DNA from: an uncultured bacterium | GTDB lineage: Bacteria > Bacillota_I > Bacilli_A > RFN20 > CAG-826 | Assembly (NCBI GenBank): GCA_949291375.1 | Contig: CASEVI010000007.1 | Coordinates: 1-50,802, forward strand | Length of the DNA: 50,802 nucleotides | Reading direction: 5' to 3' | Shown here: positions 1 to 8,168 of the stretch, in pieces | Layout of the letters: every line of letters begins with the position of its first letter | Numbering within the stretch: the first letter of the stretch is position 1 | Notes under the pieces: generated by a model | What the model was told of the DNA's origin: nothing | The model's input: only the letters and a program-made list of their open reading frames with translations | The model's database searches: none | Translations under genes and position numbers: made by a program

Positions 1-95
1 ACAGTGGACACACCTCTTCCCATCCCGAACAGAGAAGTTAAGCACTGCAATGGCGAAGGTAGCTCCTTGAGCAAGAATAGCAAGTCGCTGGGCTT
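1..95 (+). rRNA. rrf: 5S ribosomal RNA, 3' part
   Basis: The window opens inside a 5S rRNA. The conserved block with CCCATCCCGAAC followed by GAAGTTAAGC is present near positions 20-43, and the molecule ends in a GC-rich strand directly followed by seven T. The first roughly 15-20 nt lie outside the window. The strand is + because the conserved block reads in sense. It probably closes an rRNA operon located upstream. The exact 3' end is uncertain by a few bases. Confidence 0.9.
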
Positions 96-165
96 TTTTT
101 GTTAGTTTAATAAAAATTCGTTAAGTATTTTTACTTAATTTTTATAGTTAAAACATGACATTGTA

Positions 166-174
166 TGTTATAAT
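166..174 (+). promoter_or_regulatory. extended -10 promoter of asp23
   Basis: TGTTATAAT is an extended -10 element (TGn plus a perfect TATAAT at 169-174). At the 17-bp spacing the -35 region is poor. It lies 27 nt upstream of the asp23 start and after the 5S gene, so the lipid/SRP cluster can be transcribed independently of the rRNA. The same TGTTATAAT string recurs upstream of rplS. Confidence 0.55.
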
Positions 175-201
175 ATTTTAGCGTTAGGCAAATATTTTTA
201 T

Positions 202-564
202 ATGGAAAAAGTAAAAACAAATAAAAGGAATTCAACAAAAGTTGATATTGATAAAAAAGAAATGATTACCTTTATTGGTGATATAGTTTCATCTTGTTAT
301 GGAGTTGTTGGGCTTGCTAATGTTTTTAGTGTTCAATCAGCAATATCTTATTTAAAAAGAGAAAAATATCAAGGTGGAATCGAAGTTTCTGAAGATATAA
401 ATGGACATTATGTTGTTAATGTTTATTTAGTTTTAGCATATGGATTAAAGATTACTGAAATTATTAACGAAGTGTCAAAAAGATTATTTTATTTTTTAAA
501 AAAACATTATGGCGATATTTTTAAAAGCATAAATGTTTATATTGAAGATTTAAAAGTACTTTAA
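202..564 (+). CDS. Asp23/DUF322 (YloU-like) protein
   Basis: This is a 120-residue Asp23-family (DUF322, YloU-like) protein. Members are linked to envelope homeostasis in Gram-positive bacteria, but the molecular role is poorly defined. The typical features are present: an early CYGVVGLANV segment (about residues 32-41), a central GGIEVSEDINGHYVVNVYL strand pair and a C-terminal VNVYIEDLKV-type strand. The gene sits directly before fakA, the same order as yloU-yloV in Bacillus, which supports the call. No convincing Shine-Dalgarno precedes the ATG; an extended -10 lies 27 nt upstream, so the leader is very short. Confidence 0.85.
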   Translation: MEKVKTNKRNSTKVDIDKKEMITFIGDIVSSCYGVVGLANVFSVQSAISYLKREKYQGGIEVSEDINGHYVVNVYLVLAYGLKITEIINEVSKRLFYFLKKHYGDIFKSINVYIEDLKVL

Positions 565-591
565 TTCAATTATTTTTTTGGAGTTAAGAAC

Positions 592-2292
592 ATGAAAACA
601 GTTGATGGACAAATTTTTAAAAACTTAGTTATTAGTGGAGCTAATAATTTATATAATTGTTATCCTGAAGTAGACGCTTTAAACGTCTTCCCAGTACCAG
701 ATGGTGATACTGGAATGAATATGAATTTAACAATGACTAGTGGAGCAAAAGAAATCTCTTCTAGAAATGATACAGATATTTATGTAATTGCGAAGGCATT
801 TTCAAAAGGCCTTTTAATGGGCGCTAGAGGAAATAGTGGTGTTATTACATCTCAAATCTTTAGAGGAATCGCTGAAGGATTAAAAGATAAAAAAGAAGTT
901 GATGCAAAAGGACTTGCTGAAGCTTTCGAGTGTGGCGCAAAAGTTGCTTATAAAGCAGTTATTAAACCTGTCGAAGGAACAATTTTAACAGTTATTAGAG
1001 AAGCAAGTTCAAAATTATCTAAAACTGTTACTTCTAAAATGAGTATTGAAGATGCAATGAAAATTTTAAAAGATGAAGCTTATGCATCTTTAGATAGAAC
1101 TCCTAATTTATTACCCGTTTTAAAAGAAGTTGGTGTTGTAGATAGTGGTGGTGCTGGACTTTGCAAAATTATCGATGGAATGTATGATTGTTTATTAGGT
1201 AATTTTATTGAAAGAAATGAGGCTAGCGCTATGGAAGTTTCCGCCGCTAGTGCTCAAACTCAATTTGATGAAGAGGAATTTGGTTATTGTACTGAATTTA
1301 TTTTAAGACTTGGTCCAATAGATTCTAAAAAAGCTTTCAACAAAAATAGATTTACTAACGTTTTAAATTCTCATGGTAATTCTTTAGTTGTTGTTCAAGA
1401 TGAAGATATTATTAAAGTACATGTTCACACTCTTAGACCTGGTGATATTTTTAATTATGCTCAACAATTCGGTGAATTTGTTAAGTTAAAATGTGAAAAT
1501 ATGACTGAACAACATCATGAAATTCTTTTTAATGAAGAAAATAAAAACGGACCACATATGGCTGCGAGTGAACTTAAAAAAGCTCCATTAGCTGCTCCAA
1601 AATTAAACGAAAAACCTAAAGAAAAACAAAAATATGCATTAATTGCTACTTCTTCAGGAAAAGGTATAGATCAATTATTTAACGAAACCGGTGTTGATTA
1701 TATTGTTAGTGGTGGACAAACAATGAATCCATCAACCAACGATTTTTTAAATGCGATTGAATCAGCAAATGCAGAAATAGTTTATATTTTTCCAAATAAC
1801 GGAAATATTATTATGGCTGCAAACCAAGCAAAAGATGTTTTAGAAGGTAAAGTTGATGTTCATGTTATTCCTACAAAAACTATCATGCAAGGAGTTGTTG
1901 CTGCAATGAATTTCAATTCAGAATTGGATGAGGAAGATAACACTGAAACAATGGAAGAAGCTATATCTAGTGTTAAATCAGGTGCAGTTACTTTTGCAAT
2001 AAAAGATACTGAAATCAACGGTATAAGTGTTAAAAAAGACCAATTTATGGCAATTAAAGAAACAAAAGATATTATTTCTTGCCATAAAGATAAGTTTAAA
2101 GCTTTGTTTGCATTGCTTGATAACTTAATTGATGAAGATAGTGCTGTTGTTACTATTTTATGTGGCGAAGATATTGGCGAAAAAGAAATGAACAAAGTAA
2201 AAAAAGACTTTGAAAAGAAATATGAATATGTTGACATCGATATTCGTAAAGGTGATCAACCAGTTTATTCATTTATTGTTGGAGTAGAATAA
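592..2292 (+). CDS. fakA: fatty acid kinase subunit A (DAK/DhaL-domain protein, YloV-like)
   Basis: FakA is the ATP-binding kinase subunit that phosphorylates fatty acids held by FakB, feeding exogenous fatty acids into PlsX/PlsY phospholipid synthesis. The 566-residue length is typical. The N-terminal DhaL domain (about residues 8-200) contains PVPDGDTGMNM with the metal-binding aspartates (D37, D39), GARGNSGVI, and SGGAGL near residue 185. The middle and C-terminal halves match the DegV-like YloV C-terminal region. GGAG lies 9 nt before ATG. The gene is followed almost directly by plsX, its pathway partner. No FakB is visible in this window. Confidence 0.9.
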   Translation: MKTVDGQIFKNLVISGANNLYNCYPEVDALNVFPVPDGDTGMNMNLTMTSGAKEISSRNDTDIYVIAKAFSKGLLMGARGNSGVITSQIFRGIAEGLKDKKEVDAKGLAEAFECGAKVAYKAVIKPVEGTILTVIREASSKLSKTVTSKMSIEDAMKILKDEAYASLDRTPNLLPVLKEVGVVDSGGAGLCKIIDGMYDCLLGNFIERNEASAMEVSAASAQTQFDEEEFGYCTEFILRLGPIDSKKAFNKNRFTNVLNSHGNSLVVVQDEDIIKVHVHTLRPGDIFNYAQQFGEFVKLKCENMTEQHHEILFNEENKNGPHMAASELKKAPLAAPKLNEKPKEKQKYALIATSSGKGIDQLFNETGVDYIVSGGQTMNPSTNDFLNAIESANAEIVYIFPNNGNIIMAANQAKDVLEGKVDVHVIPTKTIMQGVVAAMNFNSELDEEDNTETMEEAISSVKSGAVTFAIKDTEINGISVKKDQFMAIKETKDIISCHKDKFKALFALLDNLIDEDSAVVTILCGEDIGEKEMNKVKKDFEKKYEYVDIDIRKGDQPVYSFIVGVE

Positions 2293-2293
2293 A

Positions 2294-3274
2294 ATGATAA
2301 ATTTAGTAATCGATATGATGGGCGGCGATAATGGTTTTAAAGCTACATCTGAGGCAGTAAAACAATTTTTAAAAGAAAATGATGATACAGTTTTAACTCT
2401 TGTCGGGAATAAAGAAAATATTAATGAATTTAATGGGTATAAAAATACCAGATTAGTTTATTCAGAAACGCTTTTAAGCATGGATGTAGATCCAATGAAA
2501 GCTTTAAAAGATGAAAAATCATCATTGATGGTTGCTATAAAAGAATTATTAAACAATAATTTTGATGGAATTATTTCAGCTGGTTCAACTGGCGCTCTTT
2601 TAACAGCTGCTATTTTTAAGGTTAAAAGAATTGAAGGTATTAAAAGACCTGGCTTAATTACTTCATTTCCTACTTTATTAGGTGATAAAAAGACTGTTGT
2701 TATTGATTTAGGGGCAAATTTAGTAAATACTAGTGAAGAATTAGTTCAATTTGCAAAATTAGGTAAAATTTATTATTCACTTGTTTATAAGGTTGAAAAT
2801 CCAAGCATTTATCAACTTAACAACGGTACAGAAGAAGAAAAAGGTAGGGATATCAATAAAGAGGCATTTCAAATTTTAAAAAATGATTCTTCTTTAAATT
2901 TTAGTGGAAATATTGAAGCGAGAGATGTTTTAAAAGGGACCGCAGATGTTGTTGTAACTGATGGATTTTCTGGCAATATTTTCTTAAAAGCTACCGAAGG
3001 TGGCGTAAAAGCTATGTCCACTTTATTAAAAGATGTTTTTATGAAAAATTTAGGAACAAAAATTTGTTATCTATTATTAAGAAAACAAATAAAAGAAATG
3101 AAAAATAAAATGGATTACAAGAGTGTTGGCGGAGCAATGCTACTTGGTGTTAATAAAATTGTTGTTAAAGCACATGGAAGTTCAGATTCTAGAGCATTTT
3201 TAAGCGCGCTTAATCTTTCAAAAAAATTAGCCAAAGAAAATATTGTTGAAAAAATTAAAGGAGAAATTAAATAG
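2294..3274 (+). CDS. plsX: phosphate acyltransferase PlsX
   Basis: PlsX interconverts acyl-ACP and acyl-phosphate, the donor for PlsY in phosphatidic acid synthesis. The 326-residue protein starts with the family hallmark DMMGGDNG (usually D-x-MGGD) and contains SAGSTGALL (about residue 96), VIDLGAN and TDGFSGN. It starts one base after the fakA stop, and its ribosome site (GGAGTAG) lies inside the last fakA codons, so translation is probably coupled. In Bacillus, fapR precedes it and fabD/fabG/acpP follow it. Here rnc follows immediately, which suggests dependence on FakA-activated exogenous fatty acids (inference). Confidence 0.92.
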   Translation: MINLVIDMMGGDNGFKATSEAVKQFLKENDDTVLTLVGNKENINEFNGYKNTRLVYSETLLSMDVDPMKALKDEKSSLMVAIKELLNNNFDGIISAGSTGALLTAAIFKVKRIEGIKRPGLITSFPTLLGDKKTVVIDLGANLVNTSEELVQFAKLGKIYYSLVYKVENPSIYQLNNGTEEEKGRDINKEAFQILKNDSSLNFSGNIEARDVLKGTADVVVTDGFSGNIFLKATEGGVKAMSTLLKDVFMKNLGTKICYLLLRKQIKEMKNKMDYKSVGGAMLLGVNKIVVKAHGSSDSRAFLSALNLSKKLAKENIVEKIKGEIK

Positions 3275-3961
3275 ATGGAAGAACTTTCATCTTTTTTTCA
3301 AAAATTTGGTATAAAACCTAAAAATAAAGAATTATATGAATTGGCTTTCACACATGCCTCTTTTAATAGTGATGCTAAAACTTCGCATCACGACTATGAA
3401 AGATTAGAGTTTTTGGGTGATTCAGTTTTAGATTTTGTAGTTGCTACTAATTTATATTTGCTTCATCCTGAATTAAGAGAAGGGGACTTAACAAAAGCTA
3501 AAGCTTATTTAGTTCAATCAAAAAGTCTTGCTTCTTTAGCTAGAAAAGAGGGTTTTATAAAATACATCAGAATTGGTCATTCATTACATGAAGAAGATGT
3601 TTTAAATAATAATTCAATTTTAGAAGATGTTTTCGAGGCAGTTATTGGTGCTACTTATTTAGATCAAGGAATTAAATTTGTTTCTCAAATGATTTATAAA
3701 ATTTTTATTGATGAGATGAAAAATTTTAATTCTGATCAAATAAAAGATTATAAATCTATCCTACAAGAAGCTATGCAGGCTGAATATAGAGAATCGGTTC
3801 AGTATAGAGTTATTGACGAAAAAGGGCCACCTCATTTTAGAACATTTTATGTTGAGGTATTGTTTAATGATATCGTTTTAGGAAAAGGCGAAGGAAAGAG
3901 TAAAAAAGAAGCTGAACAAAACGCAGCAAAAGATGCTTTAAATAAAAAAGCAACGATTTAA
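3275..3961 (+). CDS. rnc: ribonuclease III
   Basis: RNase III cleaves double-stranded RNA in rRNA precursors and mRNAs. The 228-residue protein has the signature ERLEFLGDSVLD (about residues 43-54) and the second catalytic acidic cluster LEDVFEAVIGA (about residues 115-125). A C-terminal double-stranded RNA-binding domain follows from DYKSILQEAMQ to KEAEQNAAKDAL. GGAG precedes the start, which abuts the plsX stop with no gap. In Bacillus smc lies between rnc and ftsY; here ftsY follows rnc after five bases. Confidence 0.95.
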   Translation: MEELSSFFQKFGIKPKNKELYELAFTHASFNSDAKTSHHDYERLEFLGDSVLDFVVATNLYLLHPELREGDLTKAKAYLVQSKSLASLARKEGFIKYIRIGHSLHEEDVLNNNSILEDVFEAVIGATYLDQGIKFVSQMIYKIFIDEMKNFNSDQIKDYKSILQEAMQAEYRESVQYRVIDEKGPPHFRTFYVEVLFNDIVLGKGEGKSKKEAEQNAAKDALNKKATI

Positions 3962-3966
3962 AAAAT

Positions 3967-4932
3967 ATGGGATTTTTTGATAAATTAAAAGAAAAATTTA
4001 AAAAGAAAGATAAAAGTTTAGAAATTTACGATTCGGGATTAAAGGAAAGTCGTGAGGCTTTTACTAATCGTTTAAAAAAACTTTCAAAAAAATATAGTAA
4101 AATTAACGAAGAATATTTTGAAGAAATTGAAGAAATATTGATTTCTGCTGACTGTGGCGTTTCTTTTACAATGAAAATTATGGAAGAATTAGCAGAAAAA
4201 GCAAAAAAAGAAAAAATTGATAATCCAGATGAAATTAATGAGCTTTTGTTTTCAATTATTTTTTCTTCTTATTTAAAAGAAGATGAAGAAACAAATAAAG
4301 ATTTAAGTTTCGATAAAAAGCCTGAAATAATTTTAGTTTGTGGAGTCAATGGCGTTGGAAAAACGACAACCATTGCCAAATTAGCACATCGTTATATTAC
4401 TTTAGGGAAAAAAGTTCTGTTAATCGCTGCCGATACATTTAGAGCTGGTGCAAAAGAACAACTTACTTATTGGAGCGAAAAAATTAGTGCTGATATTGCA
4501 AGTGGAAAAGAAAATAGTGATCCTGCTAGTGTTGTTTATAATGGTTTGGAACAATGTAAAAAGAACGATTATGATTTAGTTATTATTGATACCGCTGGAA
4601 GATTGCAAAATAAAATTAACTTAATGAATGAACTTAAAAAGATTGGAAAAGTAATTGAAAAAGAAGGTTATACTTTAGATGAAACTTTTTTAATTATTGA
4701 TGCTACTACAGGTCAAAATGGTGTTTTACAAGCAAAAGCATTTAAAGAAATTTTACCTTTATCAGGAATTATTCTTACGAAGATGGATGGAACTAGTAAG
4801 GGTGGAATAGTTTTATCAATTAAAAATGAATTAAATATACCGGTAAGATTTATTGGACTAGGTGAAAAAATGGATGATTTAGAATTATTTGATTTAAGTA
4901 AATATGTCCATGGATTAATTGAAAATGAATAA
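3967..4932 (+). CDS. ftsY: signal recognition particle receptor FtsY
   Basis: FtsY is the SRP receptor GTPase that docks ribosome-nascent-chain-SRP complexes at the membrane. The 321-residue protein has a short basic N-terminal region (MGFFDKLKEKFKKKDKS), a helical N domain, and an NG GTPase domain: G1 GVNGVGKTTT, DTFRAGAKEQL (usual form DTFRAAAVEQL), DTAGR, TKMDGTSKGG and the closing GLGEKMDDL. It lacks the long acidic A domain of enteric FtsY, as in most Firmicutes. No Shine-Dalgarno is visible. Its 3' end overlaps ylxM by 8 nt. Confidence 0.95.
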   Translation: MGFFDKLKEKFKKKDKSLEIYDSGLKESREAFTNRLKKLSKKYSKINEEYFEEIEEILISADCGVSFTMKIMEELAEKAKKEKIDNPDEINELLFSIIFSSYLKEDEETNKDLSFDKKPEIILVCGVNGVGKTTTIAKLAHRYITLGKKVLLIAADTFRAGAKEQLTYWSEKISADIASGKENSDPASVVYNGLEQCKKNDYDLVIIDTAGRLQNKINLMNELKKIGKVIEKEGYTLDETFLIIDATTGQNGVLQAKAFKEILPLSGIILTKMDGTSKGGIVLSIKNELNIPVRFIGLGEKMDDLELFDLSKYVHGLIENE

Positions 4933-5221
4933 GATAGATTTAAGAGATTACATAAACGAACTTTATGACCTTTATGGCCAATTATTGACCGAAAAACAAC
5001 AAGATATTATAGAAAAATATTTTTTTTATAATTTATCTTTAAAAGAGATTAGCGAAGAATTAAAAATAAGTCGAACTGCGGTTTTAGACTCTTTAAAACA
5101 TGCTTGTGATAACTTAATATATTACGAAGAAAAAGTAAAACTTTTTAATAAAATTAAAAATATTGAAAACATGAATATTCCTAAAGAATATTTAGATGAA
5201 ATATTAAAGGAGCTGAAATAA
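4925..5221 (+). CDS. ylxM: YlxM/p13 family DNA-binding regulator (UPF0122)
   Basis: This small helix-turn-helix protein (98 residues from the ATG at 4925) is of the YlxM family, proposed to regulate or interact with the SRP pathway. It has the family pattern LYGQLLTEKQQDIIEKYFFYNLS followed by an HTH reading ISEELKISRTAVLDSLKHA (about residues 38-57). A TTG two codons upstream is possible, but the ATG fits the family start better. It overlaps ftsY by 8 nt and is followed by ffh after one base. This sandwich between the two SRP GTPase genes is the usual Firmicutes arrangement. Confidence 0.88.
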   Translation: MNKIDLRDYINELYDLYGQLLTEKQQDIIEKYFFYNLSLKEISEELKISRTAVLDSLKHACDNLIYYEEKVKLFNKIKNIENMNIPKEYLDEILKELK

Positions 5222-5222
5222 T

Positions 5223-6554
5223 ATGGCATTTGAAGCATTAACTGATAAATTTTCAAAGATTATTAAGCGCTTAAAAGGTGAACATAAATTAACTGAAGCA
5301 AATATGGATTCAGTTTTAAAAGAAATTCGTTTAGCTCTTTTAGAAGCTGATGTAAATTTTAAAGTTGTAAAAGAATTTATTTCTAAAATCAAAGAAAAAT
5401 GTCTTGGTTTAGATGTTTATGATAAATTAAACCCTTCTGAAATGGTTGTTAAAATTGTTCGTGAAGAATTAACAAATCTTTTAGGAAGTGGAAAATCAGA
5501 AATTATATATCAAAAAAATAGAACGACAAAAATTATGTTAGTTGGTCTTCAAGGTAGTGGTAAAACAACAACTGCAGCTAAATTGGCATATTTATTAAAA
5601 AATAAATTAAATAAAAAAGTAATGATTGCAGCTTGTGATGTTTATAGACTCGCTGCTATTGATCAATTAAAAGAACTTGCTAATAGTATTGATGTTAAAC
5701 TTTTTGAAATGGGGACAAATGTTTCTCCTGTAGAGATTGCAAAAAAAGCTGATGAAGCAGCAAAATTAGGATTATATGATGTATTAATCATCGATACAGC
5801 TGGTCGACTTTCTATTGATGAAGTTTTAATGCAAGAATTAAACGATATAACTAATGCTATTCAAATCGATGAAAAGTTATTAGTTGTTGATGCTTTAAGC
5901 GGTCAAGAATCACTTAATGTTGCTAATAGTTTTGATGAAAAAGTCGGATTAACTGGCATCATTATGACTAAATTAGATGGAGATAGTAGAGGTGGGGCAG
6001 CTTTATCTATTGCTAGTGCTACATCTTTAGGCATCAAATTCGCTGGTATTGGAGAAAAAATTACTGATTTAGATATTTTCTATCCTGATAGAATGGCAGA
6101 TAGAATTCTAGGAATGGGAGATATATTAACTTTAGTTGATAAAGTAAGTGAAAATATCGATGAAAAAGAAGCTAAAAAAAGTGTAAATAAATTAATGGAG
6201 GGTCGTTTTACACTTGATGATATGTTAAAACAAATGAAACAAATCCAAAAAATGGGTTCGATGAAAGGATTATTAAAACTTATTCCTGGAATGCCTTCAA
6301 TAAGCGATGAGCAACAAGAATTATTAAATAAAGAAATGAGAAATTTTGAAGCTATTATAAATTCGATGACTCCAGAAGAAAGGGCTAATCCTTCAATCTT
6401 GAAAAATTCTAGAAAAATAAGAATTGCAAAAGGAAGTGGAAAAACAAATGCTGATATTAATCGTGTTTTAAAAAAATACGATCAAATGCAAATGATGATG
6501 AAACAAATGAAAGGAAAAAAAGGCGGAATGCTTCCGCCAGGATTTAAATTTTAA
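5223..6554 (+). CDS. ffh: signal recognition particle protein Ffh (SRP54)
   Basis: Ffh binds 4.5S/6S RNA and signal peptides and delivers ribosomes to FtsY. The 443-residue protein has the N domain, the G domain with GLQGSGKTTTAAKLA, DVYRLAAIDQL (usual form DVYRPAAI, so Leu replaces Pro), DTAGRL, TKLDGDSRGGAA and GIGEKITDL, then a methionine-rich M domain (about residues 295-430). AAAGGAG precedes the start. The stop TAA (6552-6554) overlaps the stop codon of convergent trmD. The codons for KGGMLPPG near the C-terminus also encode a hairpin that can terminate the opposing transcript. Confidence 0.96.
   Translation: MAFEALTDKFSKIIKRLKGEHKLTEANMDSVLKEIRLALLEADVNFKVVKEFISKIKEKCLGLDVYDKLNPSEMVVKIVREELTNLLGSGKSEIIYQKNRTTKIMLVGLQGSGKTTTAAKLAYLLKNKLNKKVMIAACDVYRLAAIDQLKELANSIDVKLFEMGTNVSPVEIAKKADEAAKLGLYDVLIIDTAGRLSIDEVLMQELNDITNAIQIDEKLLVVDALSGQESLNVANSFDEKVGLTGIIMTKLDGDSRGGAALSIASATSLGIKFAGIGEKITDLDIFYPDRMADRILGMGDILTLVDKVSENIDEKEAKKSVNKLMEGRFTLDDMLKQMKQIQKMGSMKGLLKLIPGMPSISDEQQELLNKEMRNFEAIINSMTPEERANPSILKNSRKIRIAKGSGKTNADINRVLKKYDQMQMMMKQMKGKKGGMLPPGFKF
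6515..6538 (-). terminator. intrinsic terminator of the rpsP-trmD operon, inside ffh
   Basis: GGCGGAA (6522-6528), loop TGC, TTCCGCC (6532-6538) forms a perfect 7-bp GC-rich stem. On the minus strand it is followed by seven T (A-run 6515-6521). It lies 13-36 nt beyond the trmD stop on the minus strand, where a terminator is expected, but wholly within the last codons of ffh on the other strand. On the + strand no T-run follows, so it should not stop ffh transcription. Confidence 0.75.
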
Positions 6555-7330
6555 TCTTTTTTGATAAATTTATGACCTTTTTCAATGGCTTTTTGTTCCC
6601 AAGAAGCAATTTTTTGTTCTTTAATTTCATTTAATAAAGATAATTCTTCTTCGTTAAAAGAATAATCTTGTAATAAATCTGGACGATATTTTAAAGTATA
6701 TTCAATTGATTTTTTTAAATTGTATTTTTTGATAGCTTCATGATTTCCACAATATAGAAGATCAGGAATTTTATCGCCATTAAATTCATATGGCTCAGTA
6801 TATTGAGGGTACTCAACAAAATGTGAGGAAAAAGTTTCTTCAACTATTGAATCTTTATTAATAACTCCATCGACTAATCTAGATAAAGAATCAATTAATA
6901 CAAATGAAGCCGTTTCCCCTCCAGTTAAAATATAATCACCAATGGATAATTCTAAATCAAAATATTTATAAATTCTTTCATCTAATCCTTCATAATGACC
7001 ACATAATATAATTATATCTTTATAATTATTTACAATATCCTGAGCCATTTTTTGATTATATGTTTTTCCACGTGGAGACATAATAATACGAAGAGTATCA
7101 TCATTTGAGTTCGCAATTAATGCATCATAAATCGGCTGGCATTTCATTATTAACCCAGCTCCTCCACCAACTGGGGGAGTATCAGTGCGATGATGTTTGT
7201 CTTTTGTATAATCTCTTAAGTTAATTAGTTTTACTGTAACTAATTTTTTAGAAATAGCTCTTCTAATGATTGAAGAAGATAAAAAAGATACAAACATTTC
7301 GGGGAATGTGGTTAATATTTTAATAATCAT
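6551..7330 (-). CDS. trmD: tRNA (guanine-N1-)-methyltransferase TrmD
   Basis: TrmD methylates G37 of tRNAs to m1G using SAM and so prevents frameshifting. The 259-residue protein carries GGAGLIMKCQPIYDA (about residues 57-71), LCGHYEGLDERI (about residues 112-123) and the trefoil-knot SAM site GDYILTGGE (about residues 136-144), then VVEETFSSHF-like and CGNHEAI segments. The start overlaps the rimM stop by 4 nt (ATGA), indicating coupling. The stop shares TTAA with the ffh stop on the other strand. It belongs to the inverted rpsP-khpA-rimM-trmD block. Confidence 0.95.
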   Translation of the reverse strand: MIIKILTTFPEMFVSFLSSSIIRRAISKKLVTVKLINLRDYTKDKHHRTDTPPVGGGAGLIMKCQPIYDALIANSNDDTLRIIMSPRGKTYNQKMAQDIVNNYKDIIILCGHYEGLDERIYKYFDLELSIGDYILTGGETASFVLIDSLSRLVDGVINKDSIVEETFSSHFVEYPQYTEPYEFNGDKIPDLLYCGNHEAIKKYNLKKSIEYTLKYRPDLLQDYSFNEEELSLLNEIKEQKIASWEQKAIEKGHKFIKKD

Positions 7331-7845
7331 ATTTCTAAAAGTCCTTCGATTACATGAATGATAATTTTTTTATTATCAATATCAACATCTTTAATAAAGA
7401 AATCATTAAATGGAATATAAATAGTTTTATTATTTTCTTTTAATTTAATTTCTAAAGAAACATTTGAATTAAATTCTTTTATGTCTTTAATAACTCCAAT
7501 TTCTTTATTTTCTTCATCATAACAAGTAGAAGAAATTAAGTCTGAATAATAATATTCATCTTTTTTTAAATTTTTATAATCTTTTAAAGCAAAAAGTTCT
7601 TTATCAATTAAAGGTTCAACTTTTTCAATTGAATCAAATTCTATAAATGTTAAATAATCGATATTTCCTTCTTTGTTACGATAGCTTTTGATATGTATTT
7701 CTTTATAATCTCCATTTTCATCTTTATAAAAAAGCAAACTACCTTTTTTATAACGAATGTCTTTAAAAGTAGAAGTTGTAAAAACTCGCACTTCACCTTT
7801 TAAACCGACTGTTGAAAGAATTTTTGCGACTTTTAAATATTCCAT
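7327..7845 (-). CDS. rimM: ribosome maturation factor RimM
   Basis: RimM assists assembly of the 30S head around S19 and 16S processing. The 172-residue protein has the family N-terminus KVAKILSTVGLKGEVRVF and a C-terminal PRC-barrel segment (about residues 92-170) with EIGVIKDIKEF and an IPFNDFFIKDVD motif. AAGGA precedes the start. It stops at TGA, one of the codons showing UGA is a stop here. It is separated from khpA by a strong terminator-like hairpin, with only 30 nt between hairpin and start, and is coupled to trmD by a 4-nt overlap. Confidence 0.93.
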   Translation of the reverse strand: MEYLKVAKILSTVGLKGEVRVFTTSTFKDIRYKKGSLLFYKDENGDYKEIHIKSYRNKEGNIDYLTFIEFDSIEKVEPLIDKELFALKDYKNLKKDEYYYSDLISSTCYDEENKEIGVIKDIKEFNSNVSLEIKLKENNKTIYIPFNDFFIKDVDIDNKKIIIHVIEGLLEI

Positions 7846-7875
7846 ATTTTATTTCCTTAACTGATTTTAGATTAA

Positions 7876-7899
7876 AAAAAGGAGTATACACTCCTTTTT
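7876..7899 (-). terminator. hairpin terminator/attenuator between khpA and rimM
   Basis: AAAAAGGAGT (7876-7885), loop ATAC, ACTCCTTTTT (7890-7899) is a perfect 10-bp inverted repeat with a T-run on both strands. On the minus strand it directly follows the khpA stop. rimM starts 30 nt further on, too little space for a full independent promoter, so partial read-through is the likely route to rimM-trmD. Confidence 0.75.
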
Positions 7900-7902
7900 A
7901 TT

Positions 7903-8160
7903 TTATTTGTCTTGTTCGAAAGATTCAAATTTAATATGCACCTTTTTGTTTTCTAATTTGCCAGCAACAGCAACGATTTCTCTAATTGCATTAGCAACAC
8001 AACCTTTTTTCCCAATTAATCTAGCTGTATCATCATTTTCTGTACAAATAAGAATTGTTTTATCTCTTTCATTTTCTTGAGGTAATTCTCTAATTAAGAC
8101 AGCCTCAGGATTATTGATAAAGGAATCAATAATTGTGTGGATTAATTTAATGTAATCCAT
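7903..8160 (-). CDS. khpA: KhpA-type KH-domain RNA-binding protein
   Basis: This 85-residue single-KH-domain protein corresponds to YlqC of Bacillus, now KhpA, which pairs with KhpB/Jag in RNA binding and cell-elongation control. The GxxG loop is in LIGKKGCVANAIREIV (about residues 48-63), flanked by ILICTENDDTARLIG. The gene lies 8 bp after rpsP on the minus strand, the same rpsP-khpA pairing seen in Firmicutes. Confidence 0.9.
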   Translation of the reverse strand: MDYIKLIHTIIDSFINNPEAVLIRELPQENERDKTILICTENDDTARLIGKKGCVANAIREIVAVAGKLENKKVHIKFESFEQDK

Positions 8161-8168
8161 ATAAATTA

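Noticed and set aside
4919-4924. TTG start for ylxM
   Set aside because: The ATG two codons downstream gives the usual family N-terminus.
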